This document shows positions 55,515 to 64,000 of a stretch of DNA of 64,000 bases, one piece after another (the first letter of the stretch is position 1; each line of letters begins with the position of its first letter). The stretch spans positions 5,443,324 through 5,507,323 of the forward strand of contig NZ_JAHCDI010000004.1 of the NCBI RefSeq assembly GCF_019697375.1, given 5' to 3'. The notes below the pieces were generated by a model that did not search any database, was not told the DNA's origin, and saw only the letters and a program-made list of their open reading frames with translations. The stretch comes from Micromonospora tarapacensis. GTDB taxonomy: Bacteria; Actinomycetota; Actinomycetes; Mycobacteriales; Micromonosporaceae. The position numbers and the translations under genes are program-made.

Positions 55515-57052
55515 TGAAGGGCCTGACCTGCCGGTATGGCGGTCAGGCCCTTCTTGTTGTCTGGCCCATGTGGACGGTGGGTGTCACGTGGGTGCGACGT
55601 GGGTGCAGGCCCGGAGACGGCCTTCTCGCGGGTTTGTCGGGACGTGACCTGCGGCTTTGTAGCCTGCTCGCGCTTCGGCCGGCACGGAGCACCTGTTTTT
55701 GGTTTCGTCGGCGCCGGGGTGCCGGCTTTGGGGCCGCGGTGGGGCCGGTTCTTGCGGGCGCTGGCTTTGATCTTTGTGCGGGTGCGGCGGGCGGCGTTGA
55801 GGACTAGTTGGGCGGTGGCGTCGGCGCAGCGGCGCTGGATTTGCGGCAGGACGCTGGTGTAGGTGTCGGCGGTGACCACGATGCTGGAGTGTCCGAGCAG
55901 GTCCTGCAGCGTTTTGAGGTCGGCGCCGGCTTGGTGGGCGAGGGACGCGGCGCCGTGGCGCAGGTCGTGCAGCCGGACTGGGGGCAGCCCGGCACGGCGG
56001 GAGAGGAGCCGGAAGCGGGTGGTGGCATAGTTCGGGTTGATCGGCAGCCCGTCGGCGCGGGTGAACACGTAGCCGGTGTCGGCCCATGGCGTGCCGTTCT
56101 CCGCCGCCTCCGCCTTTCGATCGTGCTCGTAGCGGCGGTGCACCCGCAGGATCCGTACGCTGCGTTTGTCCAGGGCAACCGCCCTGCGCCCGGCCGGGGT
56201 CTTCGGATTGCCCTCGACCACATGGTAGCCGGCCGTGGTCCGGTTCCGCTCGATGGTCAGGACGCCGCGGTCGAGGTCGATGTCGCTCCACCGCAGCCCG
56301 CACAGTTCGCCGCGGCGAAGTCCGCGCAGGCCGGCGAGCCACCAGAGGGCGAACAGGGGGTCGTCGTTGACGCTGCTGAGGAACTCGGTGAGCTGGTCGG
56401 CGGTCCAGACGGCCACGGCCGGCCGGGCGCCGGTCTGTTCCCAGGACTCGACGCGGGCGTCGGTCCAGACCTTGGCGTGGGGTTGCTGGTAGCCGGTGAT
56501 CTCGATGTGCCGGGCCGGGTTGCAGTCCAGCACGCCTTCCTTGACCGCCAGGTTGAGGGCGGCCCGCAGGGTGGTGCGCAGGTGGTTCATCGCCGAGGCG
56601 GACTGCGGGCGGCCCTTGCTGTTCCTCGTCGCCGCTATTTGGGCGAACACGGTGCGCAGGAGCGGGGCGTCGAGGTCGGCGAGGCGGTAGCGGCCGAGCT
56701 GCGGGATGAGGACGGTGTCGACGTCGCGGTTGTAGTGGAAGCGGGTGGTGGGCCGGATCGTCTTGCGGTTGTCGAGCCAGTGCCGCAGCCACCGCTCGAC
56801 CGTCCAGCCCTGAGCGGTGCGGTCCGCCGCGGTGCTGCTCAGCCATTCATCGCGGCCGTGACGGGCGGCGGCCTGCGATGGGTAGCCGCCACGACGGGCC
56901 CGCTCCCGCCGGCCGAGCAGATTCGTGGCGGAGCAGTGGAAGTACCAGGTGCCGTGCCCACGCTCCGACAGCCGGGGGCAGGACTGTTCCAGTCGCCGCC
57001 GTTGGTCGTCTCGGCACCCGCACCGTTTGAAGATCACACCTGACGTCGCCAT
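55472..57052 (-). CDS. int: tyrosine recombinase (integrase) of block 3
   Basis: A 526-residue integrase homologous to the one at 21249. It has the same Cys/His-rich N-terminus (FKRCGCRDDQRR, SCPRLSERGHGTWYFHC), the core-binding region, and the catalytic residues in LRGLRRGELCGLRW, HDLRHGAASL and VTADTYTSV. The tail is long and basic. Its last codons (VRPKGFEPLTF, stop) are the antisense of the tRNA-Arg 3' half, so the att core supplies the stop codon. It starts at ATG 57052 and is transcribed toward att B. Confidence 0.9.
   Translation of the reverse strand: MATSGVIFKRCGCRDDQRRRLEQSCPRLSERGHGTWYFHCSATNLLGRRERARRGGYPSQAAARHGRDEWLSSTAADRTAQGWTVERWLRHWLDNRKTIRPTTRFHYNRDVDTVLIPQLGRYRLADLDAPLLRTVFAQIAATRNSKGRPQSASAMNHLRTTLRAALNLAVKEGVLDCNPARHIEITGYQQPHAKVWTDARVESWEQTGARPAVAVWTADQLTEFLSSVNDDPLFALWWLAGLRGLRRGELCGLRWSDIDLDRGVLTIERNRTTAGYHVVEGNPKTPAGRRAVALDKRSVRILRVHRRYEHDRKAEAAENGTPWADTGYVFTRADGLPINPNYATTRFRLLSRRAGLPPVRLHDLRHGAASLAHQAGADLKTLQDLLGHSSIVVTADTYTSVLPQIQRRCADATAQLVLNAARRTRTKIKASARKNRPHRGPKAGTPAPTKPKTGAPCRPKREQATKPQVTSRQTREKAVSGPAPTSHPRDTHRPHGPDNKKGLTAIPAGQALHDLVRPKGFEPLTF
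55516..55555. terminator. hairpin terminator after att B
   Basis: GAAGGGCCTGACC pairs with GGTCAGGCCCTTC around a short inner loop, followed by TTGTT. It is the counterpart of the hairpin at 21108 and overlaps the 3' part of the integrase reading frame on the other strand. Confidence 0.7.
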
Positions 57053-57437
57053 GACCGTGCCCTTCTTGTGGAGTCACGTGTTCCACCGATGCCGGCTCAC
57101 CTGCAGGTACGGGCTCGTCGATCGGCGCTCGCCACGTGCGCCTTCCGGCGATTCGCACACTGGCGGGGCGGCGGCCCGCCCGAGGGCCGGGTAGTGACTG
57201 TCGTCGAAGGCCGGAGCCCGCCTGCTGGGCATCTCCAGCGCGTCGAGGTCAGAGTCGATGGGCCACTGCTCCGGGCTTGCGGTCCACCATCTCGGAACTC
57301 TGGATTGCGATGCGAAGACGGGAAGCGATGCGCAAGCGAACGGGCTTGGCTGAGAGGCCGTTGGTGCTGGCGTCGCTGAACCCGCCGTTGGCCTCTTCGA
57401 CGTGGGCGCCCCCAACGCGGTCCAGGACCGCCTACCG
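57053..57437. other. gene-free region upstream of integrase
   Basis: About 385 bases. Open frames exist on both strands but show only biased, non-coding composition. No excisionase-like small gene is visible. Confidence 0.4.
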
Positions 57438-58016
57438 TTACTGGACGGCCGCCATGAACGTAAGGATCTCGTTCCCGTAGTCGTTGAGTACTGCTTCGGT
57501 TGCTGTCTTTTCGGGAACCGCTGGCGCGTGGACTGTAAGAGTCACCCATACCTTCGCGGTGCCGTGAACTGCTGCGAGGCGGTCGATGCGGGTGGTGATC
57601 TGGCCCCCCAAGTGTTCGCTCGGGCCTGTGACGGGCTCCCCGAACTGGATCCGTGCCTGGTCTCCTAGGCCGTCAAATGGCTGCGAGGATCCGGGCAGGG
57701 TGGCCTGGCCGTCCGAGGGCGTTGACGTATCGATTTGCACCTGGATCAGGGTGCGCCGATCTTTGTCAAATGCCGTCGCGAAACACCGCCGATGGTCCTT
57801 GCCAGCAGGTAGCGAGGGGATCGACCTGTACCTGGGGGGCGTTTCGGCGAGGTCAATCATCCAGCTGTGGTCGAGTCGCTCGCACAGGTCGTCGACCAGT
57901 TGGTAGGTCGGGGGTGTCGGCTCGGCTTGCACTGGGGCGGCCTGGTTGGCGCAGCCAGTCAGCAGGAGCGTAAGGGCGAGCGCGGAGACGTTCCGTCGGG
58001 CAGATGGTGTGAACAC
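57438..58016 (-). CDS. lipoprotein of unknown function (DUF3558-like)
   Basis: A 192-residue lipoprotein: SALALTLLLTGCANQA is a clear lipobox with the cysteine at about residue 22. The mature part has two further cysteines (DDLCERLD and RRCFATAF) placed as in actinobacterial DUF3558-type lipoproteins, and strands such as TLIQVQIDTST and KVWVTLTVHA. Role unknown; related proteins sit on the outer face of the membrane. It is the first cargo gene after the integrase of block 3. Confidence 0.75.
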   Translation of the reverse strand: MFTPSARRNVSALALTLLLTGCANQAAPVQAEPTPPTYQLVDDLCERLDHSWMIDLAETPPRYRSIPSLPAGKDHRRCFATAFDKDRRTLIQVQIDTSTPSDGQATLPGSSQPFDGLGDQARIQFGEPVTGPSEHLGGQITTRIDRLAAVHGTAKVWVTLTVHAPAVPEKTATEAVLNDYGNEILTFMAAVQ

Positions 58017-58444
58017 GCGCGAATCATGGCATGACGTAGTCCGATGGGTGGTCCCTTCTCAGGGGTGTGACCGATCCGCGTTGGTCGCGCCGGTGGCGTG
58101 TGTACTCGGTCTCGCCAACACCGTACGAGGAGACTCCTTGCGGTGCCCTCCACGCCAGCAGGCACGTTGGTGGCCAGGCGCGGCGGTGTCCGGTCTGCCT
58201 GATTGGCCTGCTTGGTGGCTCACGCCCTGCCCCGCTGATGAGGGATGCCGAGGGCTGGCGACCTCGACGCCACGGGCTAGGTTCGAACTCGGCCACACTG
58301 CGTTATGAGGGTGTGCGTAACGAGCGACGAAGTCCGGTTTGTGGTTGCAGCTTGTGACCGCTCTTTACATCGATCGTTCGACATCTTTACAGTTCGCGCA
58401 TCGATCGGGCTTGATCACGGGGGTGCCGGGTGGCTGGCGTCTGC
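58017..58444. other. promoter region between divergent genes
   Basis: About 430 bases upstream of the large secreted protein and the lipoprotein. The section 58340-58410 is comparatively AT-rich (CTCTTTACATCGATCG and ATCTTTACAGTTCG are near-repeats) and is the likely promoter area. No gene is supported. Confidence 0.45.
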
Positions 58445-61400
58445 ATGGCTGCGTCGCAGCGTTGGTGGATAGCGGCGTTGGTGCCGACATTGGTGGCGTC
58501 GATGCTGGCAGCGCCTACCCGGGCCCGGGCGGCGGCTCCGGAGCTGGCGACGGTGTGCCAGGACGAGCAGCCGGATGCCGCTGCTGCGGGGGCGATGGTC
58601 GGTGTATGTGGTCGGCGGGTGGAGATCCTCGCCGAGCGCACCGAGTGGTCGCAGATGTTCCTGAACGTCGACGGTTCGCGGACGTTGGAGCAGACCATCG
58701 AGCCGACGCGGGTGCGCAAGGGGAAGTCCTGGGCGCCGGTGGACACCACGCTGAAGGTGTCCGGTGAGGGGATCACGCCGCGCGCGACGGTGCTACCGAT
58801 GGTCTTCTCGACCGGTGGCGACGCGCCGTTGGCCCGGATCCGGGACGGTGATCGGGAAGTGGCGATGACCTGGCCAGGTCGGTTGCCGGCGCCGGTGCTG
58901 GAGGGCGCGACGGCGGTCTACCGTGACGTCCTGCCGGATGTGGATCTGCGGGTCACCGCCCAGCCGATGGGCTTTTCCGAGGTGCTGGTGGTGAAGTCCC
59001 GCGAGGCGGCGACGAGCTCCGAACTGGCGTCGTTGAGGTTCGGGTTGGCGACCAAGGGTGTCACGGTGAGCGCGACGACGTCAGGTGGGTTGGCGGCCCG
59101 TGACGGCAAGGGTGCCACCGTGTTCGCCGCGCCGGCCCCGATGATGTGGGACTCCTCGGAGGCGTCGGAGACCGATTCGCTGGCCGGGCCGGCGGAGAAG
59201 CGTTCGCGTGCCACGAGTCCGCAGCGCAAGCCGAGTACCGCGCAGCAGCAGAGGCAGCTGGATGAGCAAGCGTCGGTGCAGGACAAGCCGAGCCGCGCCG
59301 AGATAGGAGAGACGGCACGGCGGGCGGTGATGCCGGTGCGGGTCGATGGTCAGGCGATGACGATCGTTCCCGACAAGAAGATGCTGGCCGACCCCCGGAC
59401 GAAGCTGCCCATCTACATCGATCCGTCCTGGACCGGTGGGATCGCCAGCAACGCGTGGACGTCGGTGTGGAGCAAATACAAGTCGAGCTCGTTCTGGAAG
59501 AACTCGTCGGCGTTGAACAACGGGTCGACCTATGGTTCGGCGGGTGCCGGACGCACTGAGGACTGCTCCGGCTGCGCTGACCACATCATTCGGTCGTTGT
59601 TCCGGATGAACATCGCACGGGTGGCGGGCACGGAGGTCAGTAAGGCGGAGTTCCGCATCCAACAGCGACACGCGTGGACGTGTAGTCCGGTGAGCAACGC
59701 CAAGTTGTGGAAGACCGGGACGATCTCGTCGAGTACGACCTGGAACAACCAACCGACCTGGGACAGCAGCCGTACGGCGCAGGTGAAGGGCAACCGTAAG
59801 CACGGGGCCGCGCACGGCTGTCTTGGTACCGGCACCATCGAGTTCAACGTCACCACGATGGTGAAGGAGGCGGCCAAGAACCGGAAGTCGGATCTGACGG
59901 TGGGGCTGCGGGCGATCGACGAGGGCACCAAGAAGCAGTGGAAGAGGTTCAACCATTCTTCTCCGAAGCTCGCCATCACCTTCAACACGCGGGCGAACGC
60001 TCCGTCGGACCGGAAATCGGACGGTAAGGGCTGCGCGACGGGTGCGTCGCGGCCGTACGTGCTCACGGTCACGCCGCAGCTGTCCGTCAAGCACTCGGAC
60101 CCGGACAAGGATCAGCAGTCGCTGAGGACTGACTTCCACTGGTGGCCGGTCGGTGGCGCACGTAACGACACCGACAAGGTGTCCTTCTCGGCGGGTAACC
60201 CGTCGCTGGCGTCGAAGGCGATCCCTGCCGGCAAATTGACCGACGGGCGCAGCTATGTGTGGCAGGCCCGCACGTGGGACGGCTCGCATCACGGTGACTG
60301 GTCCGGCACCTGTGAGTTCACCGTCGACGCGACACCGCCGCCACCGCCGACCGCCGTGGATTCCACCAACTACACCAATGACGGCGTTCCCCGCGGCGGT
60401 GTCGGCCTGTCCGGCACGTTCAACCTGACCGCGCCGACGACTCGTCCGTTCGAGGTGAAGGAGTACGCCTACAGCCTCGACTCCGGTGTGCTAACTGCGG
60501 CGAAGACCGTTCCGGCGCGGACGAGCGACTACGGCGCGTCGATCAGTGTGGCGCCGCGGCACGACGGCGTAAACATCCTCCACGTGTGGTCGAAGGACCA
60601 TGCGGGACGTTTCTCCACCCCGGTGACGTACACCTTCACCGTCCGGGCCGGTTCCGGTCCTGCCGGCGAGTGGACGTTCGACGAGACGGGTACCACAGCC
60701 ACGGACGACTCCGGCCACGGTAACGCCCTGACCATCGGTGCTTCGGCCTCGCGTGTCGCCGGCCGGTCCGGGCTCGGCACGGCGCTGTCCCTGCCGGGGA
60801 ACACGGCGGCGAGCAAGACGGGCACGATCAACACCCCCCATCCGGACACCGGCGCGTCCACCCCGGTGCGGACCGACGCGAGCTTCACCGCCGCCGCCTG
60901 GGTCAAGATCAGTTCGTTGTCTGGTTCCGGCGCGCAGGCCGTGGTGAGTGCGAACGGTTCCCGCATGCCGGCCTACCACCTGGGTTATGTCGTCAGTAGC
61001 CAACGGTGGCGGTTCACCATGGCCACGGCCGACACCGACAACGCCCCGATGATCAGCGTGCACTCCAACGCCGCGCCCACGGCGGGCAAATGGACGCATC
61101 TGGCCGCCACCTTCGACGGGGCGTCCAAGAAGCTGACCCTGTATGTCAATGGAGTGGCGCAGACCGAGACCGTGACGTTGTCCGGCGGGTTCAACGCCAC
61201 CAGCGACTTCTCCGTCGGCCGACGTAAGTGGAACGGCGGCTACGACAGCTTCTTCACCGGCGTCGTGGACGACGTGCGGTTCTACAACTTCGTCGAGACC
61301 GCGACCAACATCGCCAAACTCGCGGTGCCGCTACCACCAGCGGTCACCTTCCCCAACGGCAGCGAAGCCACCGCGGGCGGGCAACTGACGGTCAAATTCG

Positions 61401-64000
61401 ACGCCGGCGGAGACACCAACGTCACCAAATTCCGGTACAGCATCGACGGCACCGGTCTGGGCAGCACCGTCAACGCCACCATCGCCGGCGGTACGGCGAC
61501 CGTGACCGTCAACATCGGCAGCGGCCTCGGACCCCGCCCGGTATATGCGGTTGCCGTGGACGACGGGAACCGGGTCAGCGACATGACCACCGACGAGTTC
61601 ACCGCACGGCCGGCGGCGAGCCTGTCCGGCACCGTGTGGAACGAGTACTTCATGCCGCAGGCCGATGTGGTGGTGCAGCTGCAACCGGGCGGCCACCAGG
61701 CCACCTCCGCCGCTGACGGCAGCTATGCCATGACCGGCTTCGCACCCGGCACGTACACGATCACCGCCACGCTCGGCGGCCGATGCGGCCTGTCGTTCAG
61801 CGCACCGCTGGAGATCGACGGGCAGGGCACGACGTACGACATCCTCCTGGCGGAGTTCCGCGACGATCTTGGACATACCTGCTCGGAGCAGACGACCACG
61901 TTCACGACGGCGTCCACCGCGCTGGCGTTGACCGGTGACGACGCGGTCGCTGCCGTGCCGTTGCCGTTCGCGTTCCCGTTCTACGGCGGGGCGTATCGCA
62001 GCGCCTGGGTGGATACCAACGGCCTGCTGACGTTCACCGATCCGGGCGGTTCACACCCGTACAGCGGTCAGCAGCCCACACCGGTGGCCCCGGCAGCTGC
62101 GGTGGCTCCGTTCTGGGACGATCTTGTCGTCGACGCCTCAGCGAGCGTGCGCACCGCGACCACCGGGTCCGGCGCCTCTCAACGGTTCGTGGTGGAGTGG
62201 CGCAACGTGCACCGCAAGGGCAACACCGGGCAGCGGGTGTCCTTCGCGACGGTCCTGGCCCCTGACGGCACCGTGACGACCAACTACGACCAGCTCGACA
62301 ACGCCGCCGAACGCGGTGCCCACGCCATTGTCGGCATCGAGGCGGAGGACGGCCAGGACCGGTTGCGGTACTCGACCGCCGAGCCGGTACTGGCCAGCAG
62401 TCAGGCGATCACCTTCACCCGTCCCGAGTCGGAGGGGGAGTTGGAGCTGCACAGCCTGTCCGGCGCGCTGACCGACGCCGCCGGTGCCGCGGTGGTCGGT
62501 GCGACGGTCACTCTCGACCCGAGTGGGGTGAGCACCACGACCGGTGCGGGTGGCGCGTACAGCTTCACCGGCCTGGTCGCCGACAGCTACACGGTCAGTG
62601 TGCAGATGGCGGGCCGGTGTGGGGCGGTGGCGCGCAGCCAGGTCGAACTGTTCGCCGATGTGGTCCGTGACCTGAGGCTGGGTCCTGATTACGGCGGCTT
62701 CGGTTACGGCTGTAGCACGGGGCCGTCCGGGTTCGTGTCGGCGTCGACCGTGCTGGCGTTGACCGGTGACGACGCGGCCACCATGGTGACCCTGCCGTTC
62801 CCGGTGCGTTTCCATGGGGAGTCGCACACCAGCGGGCGGGTGCACACGAACGGTCTGGTGAGTTTCGGGCCGGTGTCGGGTGAGCCGGACACCTGGGTGA
62901 ACCCGACGATGCCGACGGTGGCGGCACCCAACGCGGTCGTGGCGCCGTTCTGGGACGACTTCGAGGTCGACGCGTCGGCGAGCGTGCGGACCCAGACGCT
63001 GGGGACCGCCCCGAACCGGTCGTACGTGGTGGAGTGGCGCAACGTCGGGTTCCGGCCGACGAACGCGGAGCGGGTCACCTTCGAGGTGATCTTCCATGAG
63101 GATGGGCGGATCGCGTTCCACTACGGTGCCATGTCCACTCCCGTCCAGCAGGGCGCGGGTGCGACGGTGGGTCTGGAGAACGCCTCCGGGACAGTGGCAG
63201 CGCTGTACTCCTTCCAGGAGGCGGTGCTGACGGCGAACAGCTCGATCACCTACACCCCGGCACCTGCGGGGCCGGTGGAAGGGGTGCTCACCACGGCGGT
63301 GACCGGTAACCCGGTGGCCGGGGCGACGGTGACGCTGAACCCGGGCAACCGCAGCACCACCACCGCAGCCGACGGCAGTTACCAGTTCACCGCGGTGCCG
63401 GTGGGGGAGTACAAGGTCGCGGCAGCGACCGGTGACAACCGGTGTGCCGGCCAGTACGCCCGCGAGATCATCAACCACCCGGGCGGTGTTTCGGAGGTGG
63501 ATCTGTCGGTGATGGTCGACGGCGACGAGTTCGGTTACAAGTGCACCACCGCGGCGCAGACGTTCGTTCCCGGCGACACCGTCGAGGGATGGCAGGGTGA
63601 TGAGACGGTGTGGCAGAAGAACCCGCCGTTCCCGATCAAGCTCTACGGCGAGACGTACACCTCGGCGTGGATCAGCGCCAACGGCCTGATCAGCTTCAAG
63701 GACCCGGCGTACTTCGGGTGGATCGGTTCCTGGCCGGGCCCGATCCCGTCCCCGTTCCTGCCCGAGTCGCCCAACGGCGCGCCGAACGCCGCGGTCTACG
63801 TGCTCTGGGACGACTGGGTGGTCGACTCCCAGGCCCGGATCGCCACCAGGATCAGCGGCACTGCCCCGAACCGGCAGTGGGTCGTGGAGTGGCGCAACGT
63901 GCACATCTACGGCGACACCAGCACTCGCGCCACCTTCGAGGTCATCTTCAAGGAGAACGGCGAGATCACCCTCGCCTACGCCGACATCGATCCAGCTAAG
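58445..64000 (+). CDS. very large secreted multidomain protein (DNRLRE, LamG, nidogen-like repeats), 3' end missing
   Basis: The frame is open for 1852 codons to the window end. A signal peptide (WWIAALVPTLVASMLAAPTRARA) is followed by a region with PIYIDPSW. Residues 330-500 resemble a DNRLRE domain (AEFRIQQRHAWTC, TTWNNQPTW), and 736-943 a LamG/concanavalin-like domain (GEWTFDETGTTATDDSGHGN, WTHLAATFDG, VDDVRFYN). Then a module repeats: a carboxypeptidase-regulatory-like beta domain (GSYxxxGxxxGTYT) followed by a nidogen-like domain (VPLPFxFxFYG, TNGLLTF, APFWDD, VEWRNV), three times, the last one cut off. It probably acts outside the cell in binding or as a toxin/RHS-type carrier. Start is ATG 58445; GTG 58430 is possible. 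Confidence 0.88.
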   Translation, partial: MAASQRWWIAALVPTLVASMLAAPTRARAAAPELATVCQDEQPDAAAAGAMVGVCGRRVEILAERTEWSQMFLNVDGSRTLEQTIEPTRVRKGKSWAPVDTTLKVSGEGITPRATVLPMVFSTGGDAPLARIRDGDREVAMTWPGRLPAPVLEGATAVYRDVLPDVDLRVTAQPMGFSEVLVVKSREAATSSELASLRFGLATKGVTVSATTSGGLAARDGKGATVFAAPAPMMWDSSEASETDSLAGPAEKRSRATSPQRKPSTAQQQRQLDEQASVQDKPSRAEIGETARRAVMPVRVDGQAMTIVPDKKMLADPRTKLPIYIDPSWTGGIASNAWTSVWSKYKSSSFWKNSSALNNGSTYGSAGAGRTEDCSGCADHIIRSLFRMNIARVAGTEVSKAEFRIQQRHAWTCSPVSNAKLWKTGTISSSTTWNNQPTWDSSRTAQVKGNRKHGAAHGCLGTGTIEFNVTTMVKEAAKNRKSDLTVGLRAIDEGTKKQWKRFNHSSPKLAITFNTRANAPSDRKSDGKGCATGASRPYVLTVTPQLSVKHSDPDKDQQSLRTDFHWWPVGGARNDTDKVSFSAGNPSLASKAIPAGKLTDGRSYVWQARTWDGSHHGDWSGTCEFTVDATPPPPPTAVDSTNYTNDGVPRGGVGLSGTFNLTAPTTRPFEVKEYAYSLDSGVLTAAKTVPARTSDYGASISVAPRHDGVNILHVWSKDHAGRFSTPVTYTFTVRAGSGPAGEWTFDETGTTATDDSGHGNALTIGASASRVAGRSGLGTALSLPGNTAASKTGTINTPHPDTGASTPVRTDASFTAAAWVKISSLSGSGAQAVVSANGSRMPAYHLGYVVSSQRWRFTMATADTDNAPMISVHSNAAPTAGKWTHLAATFDGASKKLTLYVNGVAQTETVTLSGGFNATSDFSVGRRKWNGGYDSFFTGVVDDVRFYNFVETATNIAKLAVPLPPAVTFPNGSEATAGGQLTVKFDAGGDTNVTKFRYSIDGTGLGSTVNATIAGGTATVTVNIGSGLGPRPVYAVAVDDGNRVSDMTTDEFTARPAASLSGTVWNEYFMPQADVVVQLQPGGHQATSAADGSYAMTGFAPGTYTITATLGGRCGLSFSAPLEIDGQGTTYDILLAEFRDDLGHTCSEQTTTFTTASTALALTGDDAVAAVPLPFAFPFYGGAYRSAWVDTNGLLTFTDPGGSHPYSGQQPTPVAPAAAVAPFWDDLVVDASASVRTATTGSGASQRFVVEWRNVHRKGNTGQRVSFATVLAPDGTVTTNYDQLDNAAERGAHAIVGIEAEDGQDRLRYSTAEPVLASSQAITFTRPESEGELELHSLSGALTDAAGAAVVGATVTLDPSGVSTTTGAGGAYSFTGLVADSYTVSVQMAGRCGAVARSQVELFADVVRDLRLGPDYGGFGYGCSTGPSGFVSASTVLALTGDDAATMVTLPFPVRFHGESHTSGRVHTNGLVSFGPVSGEPDTWVNPTMPTVAAPNAVVAPFWDDFEVDASASVRTQTLGTAPNRSYVVEWRNVGFRPTNAERVTFEVIFHEDGRIAFHYGAMSTPVQQGAGATVGLENASGTVAALYSFQEAVLTANSSITYTPAPAGPVEGVLTTAVTGNPVAGATVTLNPGNRSTTTAADGSYQFTAVPVGEYKVAAATGDNRCAGQYAREIINHPGGVSEVDLSVMVDGDEFGYKCTTAAQTFVPGDTVEGWQGDETVWQKNPPFPIKLYGETYTSAWISANGLISFKDPAYFGWIGSWPGPIPSPFLPESPNGAPNAAVYVLWDDWVVDSQARIATRISGTAPNRQWVVEWRNVHIYGDTSTRATFEVIFKENGEITLAYADIDPAK

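Noticed and set aside
59081..60292. Long open frame on the minus strand (403 codons)
   Set aside because: It is antisense to the large secreted protein, is Arg/Pro/His-rich with no domain, and arises from GC-rich third positions.
62138..63904. Long open frame on the minus strand (588 codons)
   Set aside because: Antisense shadow of the repeated nidogen-like modules; composition is dominated by Arg, His, Gly and Val without any fold signal.
58445..64000. CRISPR array or short tandem DNA repeats in the large gene
   Set aside because: The repeats are protein-level modules several hundred bases long with diverged DNA; no spacer-repeat pattern occurs anywhere in the window.

Overview
High-GC actinomycete DNA (GC-rich third positions, many GTG/TTG starts, ATGA/GTGA gene overlaps). 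The gene set suits a Micromonosporaceae- or Streptomyces-like chromosome; genus is not resolved by the sequence alone. The window is mostly accessory DNA: two tyrosine-integrase genes, each beside a 50-bp copy of the 3' half of a tRNA-Arg gene (21059-21108 and 55465-55514), divide it into three blocks.

Block 1 (1-21058) is defence-like. A DUF4365 nuclease-like/TPR protein (1505-3763) is followed by a minus-strand operon (13825 down to 4050): a zinc-ribbon protein of unknown function, an unknown protein, a ParB-fold protein, a SNF2-type helicase, a DUF3883 nuclease-like protein and a Zn-ribbon DNA methylase. I do not recognise this combination as a named phage-defence or restriction system. 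Just upstream lies an IS701-family element (14177-17819, CTAG target duplication) whose transposase gene is split by a group II intron (15157-17398). Then come a possible GIY-YIG-like protein coupled to a NYN-domain RNase, and an unknown protein.

Block 2 (21059-55464, about 34.4 kb) is bounded by the tRNA-derived repeats and is dominated by metal handling. Left part: a GlxA-like regulator, a FecBCD-type uptake system and two more DJ-1/PfpI proteins, one fused to a YHS-like metal site. Middle: extra copies of housekeeping metalloenzyme genes (alaS, Fe/Mn superoxide dismutase, peptide deformylase, tsaD) around a Fur-family regulator, with shared TTGC-type candidate operators resembling Nur boxes. 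Next: a cobalamin riboswitch before a thioesterase, then copper and thiol-redox genes (CopC, a frameshifted PCuAC lipoprotein, ECF sigma, VKOR, DsbA, a P1B-ATPase remnant, a CxxCxCxC small protein). Right part: a compact RiPP gene cluster (42364-52109) with a 33-residue precursor, YcaO, TfuA, an MFS exporter, a second FecBCD system, a methyltransferase, a DUF692/MNIO oxidase and a partner protein with a PqqD-like domain. The simplest reading is a peptide metallophore pathway, possibly for copper or nickel/iron, carried with metal-stress back-up genes. That is inference.

Block 3 (55465-64000) starts with the second integrase, then a lipoprotein and the first 1852 codons of a very large secreted multidomain protein that runs off the window.

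Three genes carry single-base frameshifts at C/G runs (group II intron RT tail, PCuAC lipoprotein, oxidoreductase-methyltransferase fusion). Sequencing error should be considered for all three.
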